A stretch of 64,000 bases of DNA from Punica granatum (GCF_007655135.1 NC_045127.1:18580199-18644198); one strand, 5' to 3'. Shown: positions 34,321 to 46,530, counted from the stretch's first letter. Notes: generated by a model not told the origin, from the sequence alone. Made by a program: numbers and translations.

Positions 34321-35571
34321 TGATCCATTGCAAATATATATAAAAATAAGCACTAATTCTACCAGCAAGTATACTGGGTCAGATCAAGTAATATAGTGAT
34401 GAATAGAGTGTTGATCCCACGATGATTAATTAAGTACTAAACCTATATTAGATTCTATTATTATCTAAGCAATCAAATTGAGAGAATTAACTAATTAACT
34501 ACTAATCAACCTAAATCGTCACAAAGAGCAGAAAGAGAATTGTATGAAAATATATCAATTGAAACTGGGAAAAACAGAATCCACCCTAGTTTCACTAATC
34601 AGATTGCCATCATGTTCTATAGATTGATAGCTATGTGGTTATTCAAGTGAGTTTATCAAGCCTTTAAAATTAAAGTCTTAAACCTCTAATTAATCAATCA
34701 GCTCCCGCATCTCTAATTAATAGTGAACTCTAAATTATAATCATACACCTTCCAGTGCTATGATTGTCTAATGCCCTAAATTAATTATCCCTAATGTCTT
34801 AGCGAATAACTAACTAGAAACATTGCATTAATCCATGGATAATCTCTAATTAAACTAATTAATGCAGCTTTCGCATTTAACTAATTAGTCTAATCAAGAA
34901 TTTCTAACAAACACTATATCAACTCCCGTATCAATAGTGTTTCTAACAATTATAACCAATTAAGAATTAAAATTGAAATTATAGGAATTGCAATCATGAA
35001 TCATCAACACATCTATTAATCCTATAACATGGCGACAATCATCATATTAGCTTCCTAGGGTTTCATCATATTCCCACAACAAAAGCTTAGAACATCATGG
35101 AATTGAAAACACAATTATAATTCCAAGGAGTCATTGCAATAGAATTCATATTCAGCAGTAAACTCAAGATATTGAATCCTAAAACAAAAACCCAACAATT
35201 CCTTTAAGGAATTGTCTCTTCCACAATTCTTCGCTTCAAATCAATTGATCCAAGTGACGGCTCCAGACAAGACTCTCTCCAAAAACTCTCTAGGTTAAAA
35301 GAATGGTGAAAAATGGCTCCCCCCTCCAGGGTTTCCTATTCTTGTTATGAGGAGTATTTATATCCAAAACAAAAAAGATTTCCGAAAGATATAGGCTGGC
35401 TCCAAATTGCGCAAAACTCCTCAATATTGCTCGTAATTCCATCTAAGTCCTCAAAGACCTACAATATCAAATTACACATAATTAAGCACCAACTTCTTAT
35501 AATTTCTATTAAATTAATAATAATTTAACATGAATTGCACAATAAAATATTAGTATAATATGCCCTTATCA
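34321..35571 (-). repeat. Athila 5' LTR
   Basis: The plus strand starts TGATCCATTGC and ends GCCCTTATCA; GTAGG follows at 35572. A TATA box (TATAAATA, minus) lies at 35355-35362. Confidence 0.95.
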
Positions 35572-36265
35572 GTAGGAGAGGCTGATGTGGGGTTGTAAAA
35601 TTGGGAATGGGAAAGGCTTTGTAGTATGAGCAGGAGCGTGTGCACTAGACGTCGAGAAGACCATTGGCGGAGGAGTTGCGTAGACAGGAGCTAGGACTGT
35701 TATGGGCCTCCGTGCAAGCATAGTTGGGTCCAAGGTTGGGATTGTCGTCGGTGGAGGAGGAACAGTCGCTGGTTGAGTCGCTAGTGGCGGAGGGATGTTG
35801 ACTGGGTGGACCACCGATACGTGTATTGTAGGCGCATCGCCATTCTCCGAAACATAGGTCGACGGCACCCAAGGGTTCAGGTCGACCGTTGGCCCGTACC
35901 CTGGAGGCGGAGTAGAGTTCAAGGAAGTGCGGTTGGGGCCTCTTAGTAGGGTCATGATCTCAACTACATTCGCGGCCATCTGACTGAATGCACCCTCGAA
36001 CGCCCGCAATGCGAACAGGCTCGCTAGAAGTGGTCGGTGCTTGGGCTGCCGGTGTCGGGACTGGTGGCGAAAGTGCTCCCGAATGCACTAGGGCAGTGCC
36101 TGAGGAAGTCGGCGATGGGAGATAGGTCGAGGAAGCCCCCTGAAGCACCAATGGCACACTTGCAGGGGTTGGTGGTGGTGGTGCGTGCATCGCAGGCGAC
36201 TGGGAGTAAACTGGCATTGATGAGGTATTCTCATCAGGAATAGAGGGTTGGTTCTCTCGCGCCAT
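35572..36265 (-). pseudogene. H gag, N-terminal part
   Basis: The start MARENQPSIPDE at 36265 is typical of Ogre/Tat gag. A Pro/Ala/Thr/Ser-rich segment follows. Near 36010-36000 the frame shifts; the second frame carries QMAANVVEIMTLLRGPNRTS, then STPPPGYGPTVDLNPWVPST, and a long proline-rich tail ending PHISLSY at the Athila junction. It continues at 25964. The N-terminal frame reads VRIAGVRGC where related proteins have an RIAALEG-like helix, which helps place the frameshift. It is non-functional. Confidence 0.8.
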
Positions 36266-36489
36266 CCTTAACTGTAGCCGAGTGGGATAACGGTGTGGCG
36301 CTAATTATACTTTCTTATATCCCACAAATGTGTAAATTCCGGTGCGAGCAAGTTCTGTTAAAAATATGAACGTGCAGAACAATAAATAAGAGATGGGGTG
36401 CGTGAGATGCATGGATTTTGAAAGCTAATATTGTCATTCGCATTGATTCGAATGGTTCAAAATACATTACGATTTTGGAAAATAAAGCC

Positions 36490-36855
36490 CTAAGTCGATC
36501 TTCCACCGTGCTTGTGGCGCAAGTGACCATTGCCGTGGAAAGCACCGGATCCAGGCGAGGGCCTGGTGGAGGTGTTTATCCTAAGGTATATTTGGACCTC
36601 CACGGGCCCTCTTCCTGGTCCTCTCCAAGGCAGCGTTCGCCCGTGCCAACTTCTGATCATGTCTCTACAATTCGGCACGGGTCTGGGGGAGCTCCCTCTG
36701 TAGTTGGCACTGATCGACAAGTTACTTGATGCGAACCTCGACGAACCTGTCGCGAGACCCAACAACAATAGAATGAGATCAAACCCAGGATCGTCCAATG
36801 AAGGTTTCAAGGATAAAGAATATTGACCCGCTGACTGTAAAGAGCCAAAAACCAA
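36490..36855 (-). pseudogene. H ORF1, C-terminal coiled-coil remnant
   Basis: The minus strand holds a charged helical stretch with CRDMIRSWHGR in one frame and, in another, a segment like RHDQKLARANAALERTRKR. E has a matching segment (RCDQELSRVNNALERLGR) in plus orientation near 46400-46450. The match between two elements supports a real ORF1 C-terminus and not a chance frame. The function of Ogre ORF1 is unknown. Confidence 0.55.
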
Positions 36856-36917
36856 TATTATAATATGGAATATTGACCCGCTAGCTATAAGGAGCTAGAA
36901 ACCAATATTATAAATGT
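36818..36917. repeat. Two 50-bp tandem copies
   Basis: ATATTGACCCGCT...AACCAATATTATAA is repeated at 36819 and 36868 with a few differences. Confidence 0.7.
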
Positions 36918-37539
36918 CAGGAATCACAAGTCATCATACTTGCAATATCGTCGAAGCTGCTGCAGAACAGCTCGGATAAAACCTCTCTCACAAAGTTGAA
37001 TGAAAATTGATCTGTCTTTTCTAGGGAAGCCGCATGCCTATTTATAGAGAGATACTAGCTGATAACCTAAATGGGCTAATGGGCTTGGCTAAAATAAATC
37101 CTGAGTGTAATGAGCCCAAAATGAAATAAACCCAAGTAATTGAAAAGCAACTGAATTCAGCCCTTTGAACTGGGATCATCTTCTGAATAGATTTCTAGGA
37201 TATGAACGGTCGTGACTTCATGTTCCACATGCGGGCTCCAAGAGCTCGACTTCTCCTCCATAGACATACAATAACAGCCTTTGCATGGCTTGTTGGATTC
37301 GCTTGACTCGTGCTCTTGTACTTGCTCTAGCTGGCACATGCTTATCCCAAAACTCGCCTTCATGCCATACCCCGTCATCCTGGGATTCTTCCTCAAGCCC
37401 ATGCGAAGGGTCCTCTAGCTGGATCATATCACCACTCGTCCTTCCCAATGACTTCTCGGCGAAGACGATCCCTCGGCTTGGATGGTTGTGTTCGGGGAGG
37501 GGGATGCCCCAAATAGTGCGCCACCCTCGGCTTGCGGAG
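36918..37539. other. Unassigned stretch inside H ORF1 region
   Basis: This stretch separates the mobile-domain part of ORF1 from its coiled-coil end. It holds a TATA-like TATAAATA on the minus strand near 37040 and an 81-codon minus frame (37402-37157) of unknown kind. It may be an insertion such as a short LTR, but no terminal repeats or target duplication could be defined. Confidence 0.4.
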
Positions 37540-38733
37540 AGTTGGTGAGATCCTCATGTGCTGATGGACCTCATCGATAAAAGCGAATGACATATTCCTC
37601 AGTAGCTTGGAAATCTCATTCCTCCAAAGTCGAATGCTCAGGGAAATAGGGACGCTCGATGATCACGGGGCGCCACATGGCAATGACCTGCTCCATATCA
37701 CTTTAACGATCTACGGACATCCAATCCTCCTGCCAAGTGTGTTCGAACCTAGCTCGTGTCGTGTCCTCAAGGACTATCTGTAAGCCACCGAACTGCCTCA
37801 TCACTCATGCTGAGAGGTAAGTGGTGGACCCCACATGGCTCACAAGTGGAACTCCGTTAAAATCGGGGCACCTTAGAGCCGTGGGTCCGAGTGGCATCCA
37901 CGCAGCTCCCTACTTAAAGCCCTAGGTCATATTCCACGAAAAAATTTCATCCACTCGGAGATCTTGCATTTTTCCATGCGCACGAGGGGTAGCAATTGAG
38001 AAATGACCGACTCTGGGCCGTTAAAATACATGACCGAGCAAATGAGACCATGGGGGTTTACATGGCTTTGAAGCCAAATTTGTAAAAGAATGGGAGATCC
38101 TTTTATCCTTCGGTCGCATGTTCTCGAAACACGGTCAAGGGATCGGATGGCCTTAACCATGAGGGCAACCTCGTAACCGCACCCTCCAACCACTTGGAGG
38201 ACGATGCTGGCCAAGGCTGTGTCGATGAGACTATGCGAGTGAGGAAATAGGAGGGTCCCGAAAATCAGTAGTAGGTAAGCATGACATAAGTCCTTTCGGA
38301 GAAAATCCCCTTGGATCCTGTGCGCTCGAGATTCGATAAAATGGAGAAGTTTCTCGTATGCGAGTCCGGCATAAAGACGGATTGTTGGAACCCCGAGTAG
38401 GTGCGAGACTAGGGTAGGTCGAATAGCGTGGAAGTTGGGTTCCATGATGCCGCGAATGACTGCGGTTCGGCCGATGAGGGTCTAATACTCCTCAATAGTT
38501 GGCGTGAGCTCGGTGCCCTATATGTCGAAGACGGCATGGCTCGGGTTCCAAAAGGCAATGGCAGCTTCGAGGAAGTTCCAATCGACTTGTCGAGTGGCCA
38601 GTAAGGGCACCTTTCCTACGAATGCGGCAATGTAATGGTAGTCAACTGGGCATAACGCCGTCCATATGCGAGCGATCTCCTCGAGTGGCGGTGTGACTCT
38701 GTCAAGGTGCGAACAAGAGGCCGTGTGCGACAT
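37540..38733 (-). pseudogene. H ORF1, plant-mobile-domain-like part
   Basis: The minus-strand translation starts with IWTALCPVDYHYIAAFVGKV and WNFLEAAIAFWNPSHAVFDI, shifts frame, and continues with a 172-codon frame. That frame includes LVSHLLGVPTIRLYAGLAY, AYLLLIFGTLLFPHSHSLID, VLQVVGGCGYEVALMVKAIR and GSPILLQIWLQSHVNP. It then degrades with stops through DTTRARFEHTWQEDWMSVD and IIERPYFPEHSTLEE. This is the ORF1 that precedes gag in Ogre elements and resembles plant mobile (aminotransferase-like) domains; its role is unknown. E has the beginning of the same protein at 45975-46165. It is broken by at least one frameshift and several stops. Confidence 0.75.
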
Positions 38734-38739
38734 CCCTTA

Positions 38740-39302
38740 CCAAGTTGAAAGAAAGACCGACTTAGGACGCGTCAACACGAATGACATCCTAATTTTTCGA
38801 AATCGCATGATGCATGTGTGCAAAAAAATAATTTCCCACGGCTTAATGAAAATTACAAGGTACATATACATCTTTCTCTAAAATAGAAAAAGACTCAAAT
38901 GGTGCGCATGCCGACTTGATAGACCATTTGTTGAAGCCGAGTTAGAGGCTAGCATGGAGGCACAGTACAATGCAGGGTTTGGTGCTATAAGGGCCGTGCT
39001 ACCTAAGGATGGGATCCCCCAATTCAAGGGCATAAATTCCTTGAAATCGGGCAGGGATCTTTGGGGGCTGTGTCGTCGGCCCAGCCGAGCGTCATACCCT
39101 TACTCGGAACCCCTATCTAATTTGTGCTTCCTAGTACTGGTCGTGGGACACGACCTATAGGTACCTAGAACTAAGATCATATGCAATGCATGTGCTGAAA
39201 ATAAATGTGCGGGAAATAAATGAACATGAACTAAATGAAAGCGGTAAATAAATAAACAAGCAAGCAGACAAACGAAATCGAGCTCGAACCCTCTAAGTGT
39301 GT
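38740..39302 (-). other. H 5' leader
   Basis: This non-coding leader lies between the primer site and ORF1. Blocks at 38950-39180 (CCTTGAAATCGGGC, GATCTTTGGGGG, CCCTTACTCGGAACC, GGTACCTAGAAC) match LARD 20230-20420 and E 45570-45720 reversed. Confidence 0.6.
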
Positions 39303-39317
39303 CCAGTGGAGTTGCCA
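39303..39317 (-). other. H primer-binding site, tRNA-Arg type
   Basis: The minus strand reads TGGCAACTCCACTGG, one mismatch from the tRNA-Arg complement, next to the LTR end at 39321. Confidence 0.7.
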
Positions 39318-39320
39318 AGT

Positions 39321-42300
39321 TATGCGGACCCGAATTTCATCTCATTGGGGCCCGCATGCAGACTAGCCGATCTCGCGGCTTGGGAGTGTCCACCTTCTAG
39401 TGGGGACACGTGACGGACACGCATGAGAAAGAGTCGCCACTACCTGTTTGCGACCCGAGGGTCGAAGATCAGTGAGTTGCCCGGGTCTAGGGGTATGGAA
39501 TACATCTAGTTTGCTAAGGCATCGATCTATGGAACAGGAAATTCCGAACTCGGGGGTTCTATTTCGTGCGGTCCTATATCCCGCACCCCATTTCGGTACT
39601 CTATTTGCCTAGGGCTTGCCGTTTTATTTATTTACCACATGAATTAAGTTACACTCGCCTCACCCATTTTAACACCGTAAATTCGAAGAACCAATAGATT
39701 CGAGAAGAAATCCGAGAAGAGCGTAGGCCCACACCTCGAAGATACGGTTCACTATCCTCGCTAAGGTTCTCCTAACTAGGATGATTAGTTCCCCGCGCAG
39801 ATCGAAACTGCGAAGCATTGGTTTACTCATCATTGGGAGGTAGGCCGACTCTATTGGTTCGTCACTCAGACCGTCTGCTCACTAACCGAGATCCTTACAA
39901 CGAATGAATAAATATACAAATAAACATTCTTACAATGTTTTCTCGAATAAATATAAAATTACAATGGGCAGATCCCGGTCGGCTTGTATTCGGCCAAATA
40001 TTCCATTCAGACTCGCCGTGTGTTTAGGAGAAAACCAAAACAGAAACTAAGGCGACACGGGGCTCAGAGAGCCGAAGATCAGGTTCGACCAAACCGACGG
40101 ACAACAAGAGGGTCAGTCGACCCTCGAGATGACCGTGGGACCGGTTGAGCTCTCGGGCGATTGTCAAGCTTCAATTCACCCACCCAATCAGAGTTATCTT
40201 CCATCTAGACATTACTTAGAGTGAATTGGTGACTCAGGGCTAGGCCCCATTCCTTGCTCGGGTCTCACGCGCTCGATGTGTATGGGCCGTTCGACCCCGT
40301 GATCGATGGTTCGGGGGCGTTGGACCCCGTGCAAGACGCATCCCATGGGCTCGGGCCTGAACCGCAATAAAATAACAGAAAGCAGACAAAAATTGACGGA
40401 AACAAAAAAAAACAGAGGAATACATACAAGTGGTGCATTAAAATGTCTTGTGCACGTGATTAGCCGATTATGAAACGGGGTTAATTGGCAAACAATTTTC
40501 TAACCTAGACAGACAAGAGAGTGTGCTCGCGTGCAGTGCTAATTCAACTAAGGGTGTATGGGTTCATTTTAAAATTGTTCTGCTATGATGACAATGCGAG
40601 CTTTATAGATTATAACAAGAGCATATTTTCACCTAAAAATCCAAAATCTATCCCTATTTGCGTAATTGCCCATATTTGATTATGCCAACTACATGATTAG
40701 TCAAATTTCGTATTTATTTTTTTTTACAGATAAGCCTGTTCTAAGTGCCCGGTGCTATGCTAAGACAATAAAAACTCTTCAGTCGGGTGAAGCGGGCAAT
40801 GCAGATGAACCTGTGCCTGCATAGGCTGCCCGTCTCCACCCAGGGCCCAAAGTATTTCGATTATCCTATCCCTAGGGTTGTCGGTAAGTTAAGAACAGAT
40901 ATTATGGCCCTTGTGCTGAAAAATGACTTTGAGAAAGATGAGACTACGCTATGAGAGCCCACCTCGGCTTGTAGCCGGTGTCGACCAATCCCCTGGATCT
41001 TCCAGGGTTATGTGGAAACCCCGTGGGAACCAAAAGAACGATCGGTCTGCCCGGAAGTGGTCCAAAGAGGACTACTGTATCTCGACCCAAGCCGCTTGAA
41101 ATTAGGAAAACGCCGAGTCAAGACACACGGGTCTTCCCCCAATGTCCATGCTACATCGGACCACGCGCCTCAATAATTTGCAAAATTTGAGTTTGAAAAA
41201 GAGTAAAATTACTCGTCCTTAACCTACCAACGAGGTTTACCGATTATTGGCCAATTTATGCATTTTGCTTAAATTCGAGTGGCTTATTTAGGCAAATTAA
41301 GCGTCCCTTTCCCCGTGTGTGAAATTTTTTTAATGATTATCGCCTTGTGCCTTGAATGTTACGGGTTGACGAGAACGATTAGTGACACGGGGACTGAGAC
41401 GGGTCTCCGAAGGCTAAGAACACCCGGTCAATGATGGCCGACATGCTCTTGGAACCTCGCGGCCCCGGGATAGTCACTGATTACTTGAAATTAGCGTTTT
41501 TAACATGTGATTTATCATCCAATTGATGTCGAGATAGAAAATACGATCACACACAATCCGAGAAACAACTTTAAACTGGGAAAAGGCTACCCTCGACTCG
41601 AAATGTGTCAAGAACTCTCGGCCAATTCTCTAGGAGGAAGCCCGTGAGGTACCTTGACCCGGCTTGGGTCATAGGTAGTCTCCTCACCCAATTTTAACCG
41701 TTTTTCGGATGCATCAAACATCAAACACACAAATATGCAAACATATATGTCATCGGCGCCAACATGATTTTGGAAAAAAGCATATTACTATACAAGCATG
41801 CACAAGCAAGAAATTTAACGGAATAGATAAAACGACGCCGATTCATGGAACGGGAAAAACATAAAGACATGGGAAATAACTAAGTCGAGGAAGAGGAGAC
41901 CATTTTTGTGCTCAAGAGAGCTAAGAGACTCTTGGCCATCCTCTTTTAGAGTGCAGCCGAGGGGCCATCTTGGCCTCCTTAGGCCGGGATGATCTCCTCA
42001 ACCTCAATTATGCCTACTTCCCGTCATATTAACATACAATACATCGTTATACAAGGATTATATCAACATATAACGCATTAAACGGGACTTGCACACAATT
42101 GGTATGGGACCACCTTATCTCCCCACAAAACACGTGAAACCAAAATCGTAGCTTCTCTAAGTCAAAGAGTATTATACCTACGGCCCATGATGTGGAGGAG
42201 GTGATTTGATGCTAGAAATAACCCGAGAATGGGGCTGTTGGTTGTTTGGCCTGCTAGAAACTCGTAAATAACCCGAGGATAAGCTCAAGGGATAACGGCT

Positions 42301-43726
42301 GGAAGGGAGATAGAGGGCGGCTTCAACTGCTACTCTCTGTGGCTCGTGGCTGTCAGGGGGCGCCTGGAGATGGCTGAGACGAGCACCTGAATAGCCGGTA
42401 CCTTGGCTGTCCTGGAAGCAAGAGATAAACCCATGAGAGCCAAAGGAAAAGGCAACCACTAGCAGTGTAACTCGCACACGGGCTATAGCTTCAAAGGGAC
42501 AAGCAAACGCCGCTTCTCAAGGCAAGGAGGAGGAGGAGCATACAACAAAGAGTGAAAAGAAAGAGCCCAACACAGCCCTGGGTCTAGACAAGTCGGGTCT
42601 GTCTTTTTTCTTTTGTTCAGGTCGAGCTAGAGAGAACAGGAGGGTCCATGAGTGAGTCAGAGAGAGTGTTGAGGAAGTTGGGGTTAAGTCGACTGGTCTA
42701 TTCAGATAGAAAAAGATCGAGAGCAAGTGAGTGAAAGGGTGAGGGCCAGCTGAACGGAAGAGTGCAGGCTGAGAAAGAGAGGTACTGAGCTGAGGGGTCT
42801 GTGATAAAGAGTGTTGAGTTGAGGGAAATCGGTGTGGGAGAGTGCTGAGCTGAGGGGGATGTGAGAGTGAGTTGTCTAATAAGGCTGTCAGGTCTGTCAA
42901 GGTGGCGTGATAGAAAGAGGAAAGGGGACGTGATGGTTTATGGTTATCCAACCAAAAGAAAGAAACCCAGACCAGAACGAGAGAGGAAGCCTAGTCTCTG
43001 AAGGTTGCCGGTGGATCCTCGAGAGTCAGAGGTAGTGATGGTGATATTGATGGCGATTTTTCAAGGATGGGAGGTTGCGGGAGGTGTTAGGAGTAGGCAG
43101 TGATGAGCTGGGGTCATTGTTTCTTCTGTTCCTCTAGAAAAAAAGGAAATAAAGAGGGAGAAAGGTCGAGAGAGAGCTCGATGGTTTTAGAGAGGTGAAT
43201 GGTGAAGTTGGTGGCTCGAGAAGGAAAGCGAGCTAGTGATGGCATGAGCAGGCAGAGTAGCAGAAAGGAGAAGGTGAGGATGGGACTGGCAAGTTGCTAG
43301 CCTCAGTTCTATAGAAGAAGCAGATGGATTAGAGGAAGAAGAAGAAGAAGATTGGGCGGTTGGTGGCTGCAAGGATCTGCTGAACTGAGGAAGCAGAAGA
43401 GAGGAAGAGAGTGAAGAAAGGATAGAGAAATGACAGGATAGGGTGGGAGCCGGTTGGACAAGTTGCTCCGCAACTTGCTTGTGAGGCAGACGAAGAAGAA
43501 AAGAGGAAGGGATGGCAGGTGATCTGGTCAAGCTGGTGGCGGGCGGGGAGGGAGAAGAAGAAAGGAAATGGCAGGCTCGGTCAGTGAGAAGAGCAGGGAA
43601 AGAAAGGAAAAGAAAAGAAGAAAAAGAAAAAGAAAAGAGAAGAAAGAAAAGGATGGGCGGGAAAATTGAAAAACAACGAGCATGAGGGAGACCCCCTATT
43701 GACTTAATTTCTAATTTCTTCCTTTT

Positions 43727-43775
<49 letters not shown>

Positions 43776-44335
43776 TATTATTATTATTACTACTATTATT
43801 ATTAATACGGGCGTTCATCGATCAATAAATCGATATCTCGAGATTTGTCTATATTTTCAGAATGAGAATCTTGAAATTCGAGAAATTCGAGAAATAGTCG
43901 ATTTTATGATAACTCCAATTCACGTTGACGGAAATCGAATCTCGATGAAAATCGATATCTTGCCCCCTAACGCGCGTTGGTCGTAATTGTCTCATTACTT
44001 TCGAAACTCTATCTTTAAAATCAGATATCCGAAAAAATAATTGTAAAACATCGTTGTGTTCAGAAGAATTCAAGGATCGGTATCATGCGGAAAAATATTT
44101 TTCAATCCCAGGTTTTTCCATATTTTAAAATTTGAATTTGACGCGCGTAAGGCCGGTGAACATCTCGTAGGGTATTTTCTGAAAAACGTAAAAATTAAAG
44201 TCAAATAAAAAAATGCCCCTGGTTTAAAAACCGTGCATGCTCGGACAATTAGTCACAAATACTTCCTTTCAATGGATGACGAAATGATGATTTTGTCCTC
44301 CCTTGGAGCTTGTGGACTAAAACGGGGTGCTAACT
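39321..44335 (-). repeat. H 5' LTR, about 5 kb
   Basis: It begins TATGCGGACCCGAAT on the plus strand (family start TGTACGGACC with the TG changed) and ends near GGGGTGCTAACT (family TGCTGACA, altered). It is an older relative of family A: the order of conserved blocks is the same (stem-loop 39566-39586, repeat pair about 40290-40345), but identity is patchy. Nothing in it is a convincing gene; frames at 42178-43531 follow a low-complexity purine-rich region. Confidence 0.7.
42930..43805. repeat. Purine-rich tract and (ATT)n microsatellite in H LTR
   Basis: From about 42930 the plus strand is strongly G/A-rich, becoming almost pure AAAGAAAAGG-type near 43590-43660. A run of about 25 ATT units with a few C changes lies at 43729-43805. 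Confidence 0.8.
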
Positions 44336-45448
44336 CAATCAACCCGGGCTCATAATCCGCTAATCACGTAAACAATGCTATTAACACACCACTTGTCTGC
44401 TTTATATGCTTTTATCTGTTTTCTTGCGAGTTGAGCCTGATTCCCTAAGACGCGATCAGCACGGGGTCCAACAACCCCACACACACTAAGTGCGCGTGAC
44501 CTGAGCGTGGTAAGGGGTCTAACCTCGAGTCGTTGTTTCGACCCTAGTAGTACCCAAGCGGAGGATGACTCGGGTCAAGATACGTGAAACGATATTAGAA
44601 AATCACCGGGGAGCTCGATCGGTCCCACGGCTATCTAGAGGACTATTTGATCCTCGTGGGACCCGTTGGTCCGGTCGGACTCGACCTCCAACTCACATGA
44701 GCTCGCGTCGCATTAATTTCAATTTCGATCATTTGAAACCTACAGTAAGCACGAGTGGAATATTAGCCGAATGCGAATCGATTGGGATCCATTTGTTGTA
44801 ATTTGTATTTTTTATTTGAGAGTACATTGCGAGGCATTTATTTGTATATTCATTCATGTAACGATCCTGCTCGCCGAGCGAAAGGTCTGAGAGTCAGAAC
44901 TGGTTGAGTCGGCTTACGGATTCCTAAGACGACCGAGACCACACGAGTCACAAGACCAAACCACATAGTGAACCGACCATCATGGTCTGGTTAGCTGAGG
45001 CGTGAGGACAATGGATCGATCCCCTTACCCGAGGATCCGTCCCTCTTTTGGTCTCTTAGTCCCAACCAATTGCTTCCATGAATTTACGGTGTTAAACTAA
45101 GCAAGACGAACAAAACCTAATCATGTCGTAAATAAACTGAATACAACAAATCCTAGACAAACCAGATTATCTATAGGGCGTGCGGAATATAGGCCCGTAC
45201 GTAACAGAACTTTTGAACTTGGAACCCTCGGTTCCGTAGGCCATATGCTTTAGCAAACTAGGTGTACCCATTACCCTCTAGACCCAGGCATCTCACCAGC
45301 CCTCAATCTTTGGGTTGTAAACAGGTAGTGGCGACTATTTCTCATGCGTATATGTCGCGCATCTCTGAGGAAGGTGGACACTCCCAAGCCATGCACGATC
45401 AGCGAGCACTCATGTTAGCCTCGACAAGACGAAATTCGGGTCTGCACA
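44336..45448 (+). repeat. Element E 5' LTR, last 1.1 kb
   Basis: This plus-strand LTR end reads GGGTCTGCACA, followed by a primer site. It contains the stem-loop (45180-45200) and the GGGG...CCCC repeat pair. Its missing first part is presumably left of H, which appears inserted in it; the predicted H target duplication is CAATC at 44336-44340. Confidence 0.7.
45180..45200 (+). other. Stem-loop variant (E)
   Basis: GTGCGG pairs with CCGTAC through one G-U pair across a loop containing ATATAGG, at the same LTR position as in F, G and H. Confidence 0.5.
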
Positions 45449-45451
45449 GCT

Positions 45452-45468
45452 TGGCGACTCTACTAGCG
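45452..45468 (+). other. E primer-binding site, tRNA-Arg type
   Basis: TGGCGACTCTACTAGCG matches the first 9 bases of the tRNA-Arg complement exactly, with three mismatches further in. It is 3 nt from the LTR end. Confidence 0.75.
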
Positions 45469-45974
45469 ACCACTTTAGAGGGTTAGGGCTCAAACCCATT
45501 TGTCTGTTTGCTATGTTATTTTATTTGCCACTTCCTTTTATTTTCTGCACGCGCATTACATATCATCCCAGTTCTAGGTACCTATGGGTCACGTCCCACG
45601 ACCAATACTAGCAACTACACGGCTAGGCCGTCGGCATGGCCCTGAAAGATCCCGCTCAATTTCAAGAAATTCACCCCTTGAGTCGGGAGCCCTATCCTTA
45701 GATAGCACGATCCATATAGGACAAAGCCTGGCATTGTGCTATGCCGTCATGCCATCCTCCAACCAACTTGACCGACAGTCCTTTGAGTTGGCCTGCAGGC
45801 TTTTAAGTCATTTTTTTGTTTTAAGAGAGATGTACATGTACCTTCTTCTTTAAGTCGTGGGCATTTACTTTCCGGCATGCATGCATCATACGGTTTTTCA
45901 AAAATTGCTAGGGGTCATTCATATCGACAAGTTCTAAGTTAGTTTCATGTCATCTTGGTAAGGGATATCACGCT
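45469..45974 (+). other. E 5' leader
   Basis: It contains plus-strand versions of the leader blocks of H and LARD (GTTCTAGGTACC, GTCACGTCCCACGACC, AAAGATCCCGCTCAATTTCA). No gene is seen before the ORF1 fragment. Confidence 0.6.
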
Positions 45975-46530
45975 AGGCCTCTTGTTCACGCCGCGACCGC
46001 GTCTAGACGACATCTCCCGCATCTAGACCAATCTGCACGCAATCAACCACAACTACTTCACCGCCTTCATCGAAGACATACCCCTATTGGCCACTCACTT
46101 AGCAGAATGGAACTTTCTTGAAGTCGTTACCTTCTGAGATCCGGTCCACGCAGTCTTCGACATCCTGGGCACCAAGCCACACCGACCATCGAGGAGCATC
46201 GAATCCTCATCCACCGGCGCATGAGGATTTCATCGAGCCTCCACAGACTGAGGCCGACACACCTGCCGAAACATCTTTCTCTTTGAGCTTGCAGGCACCA
46301 GAATCGAGAGGGATCGTCGTCACAGGGACATAGTCGAGGAGGATGAAATAACTCGCCAACTAGTGTCAACTCTAAAAGGAATGCCTGTACCCACGCCAAG
46401 CTGCAGAGATGTGACCAGGAGCTGTCACGGGTGAATAACGCTTTGGAGAGGTTAGGAAGAGTGCCCCGTCATAGTCAAGGACACGACAACCCCTTAAAAG
46501 TGGCCACCGTTGTCAAAAATCTCTGAAACA
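45975..46530 (+). pseudogene. E ORF1 fragments (start and coiled-coil end, middle deleted)
   Basis: One frame reads PRPRLDDISRI, NHNYFTAFIEDIPLLATHLA and WNFLEVVTF, then DPVHAVFDI, with two stops. This is the counterpart of the beginning of H ORF1. After DPVHAVFDI the match ends. Near 46385-46480 a coiled-coil segment with RCDQELSRVNNALERLGR corresponds to the H ORF1 end. So the centre of ORF1 is missing, and gag and pol are absent downstream. Confidence 0.65.

Larger units (their letters stand above)
25965..35571 (-). mobile_element. Complete Athila-type retrotransposon, young
   Basis: LTRs of 1250 bp (25965-27214) and 1251 bp (34321-35571) flank a 7.1-kb interior. GTAGG at 25960-25964 and 35572-35576 is the target duplication. 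The primer site is complementary to tRNA-Asp, diagnostic for Athila. By eye the LTRs differ at about eight substitutions and one indel (about 0.6 per cent). Gag and pol are in one frame, broken by a single TAG at 32758-32760. No envelope-like frame follows pol. It is inserted in H gag in the same orientation. Confidence 0.95.
8977..44335 (-). mobile_element. Ogre/Tat retrotransposon H (interrupted, 3' part outside window)
   Basis: H is a minus-strand Ogre/Tat-lineage element. In its own order it has a 5' LTR (44335-39321), a tRNA-Arg primer site (39317-39303), a leader, an ORF1 with the plant-mobile-domain-like sequence typical of Ogre elements (38733-36490, broken), and gag (36265-35572, 25964-25191, 9855-8977). 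The gag pieces join across two complete insertions that each carry a perfect 5-bp target duplication. H is then cut at 8972 by element F. Reverse transcriptase, integrase and 3' LTR are not in the window. Coding parts carry stops and frameshifts, so H is dead. Confidence 0.8.

Noticed and set aside
42178..43531. Three minus frames of 99, 144 and 114 codons in the H LTR
   Set aside because: Ser/Pro/Leu-rich products of a purine-rich tract, with no known motif and no counterpart in related LTRs.
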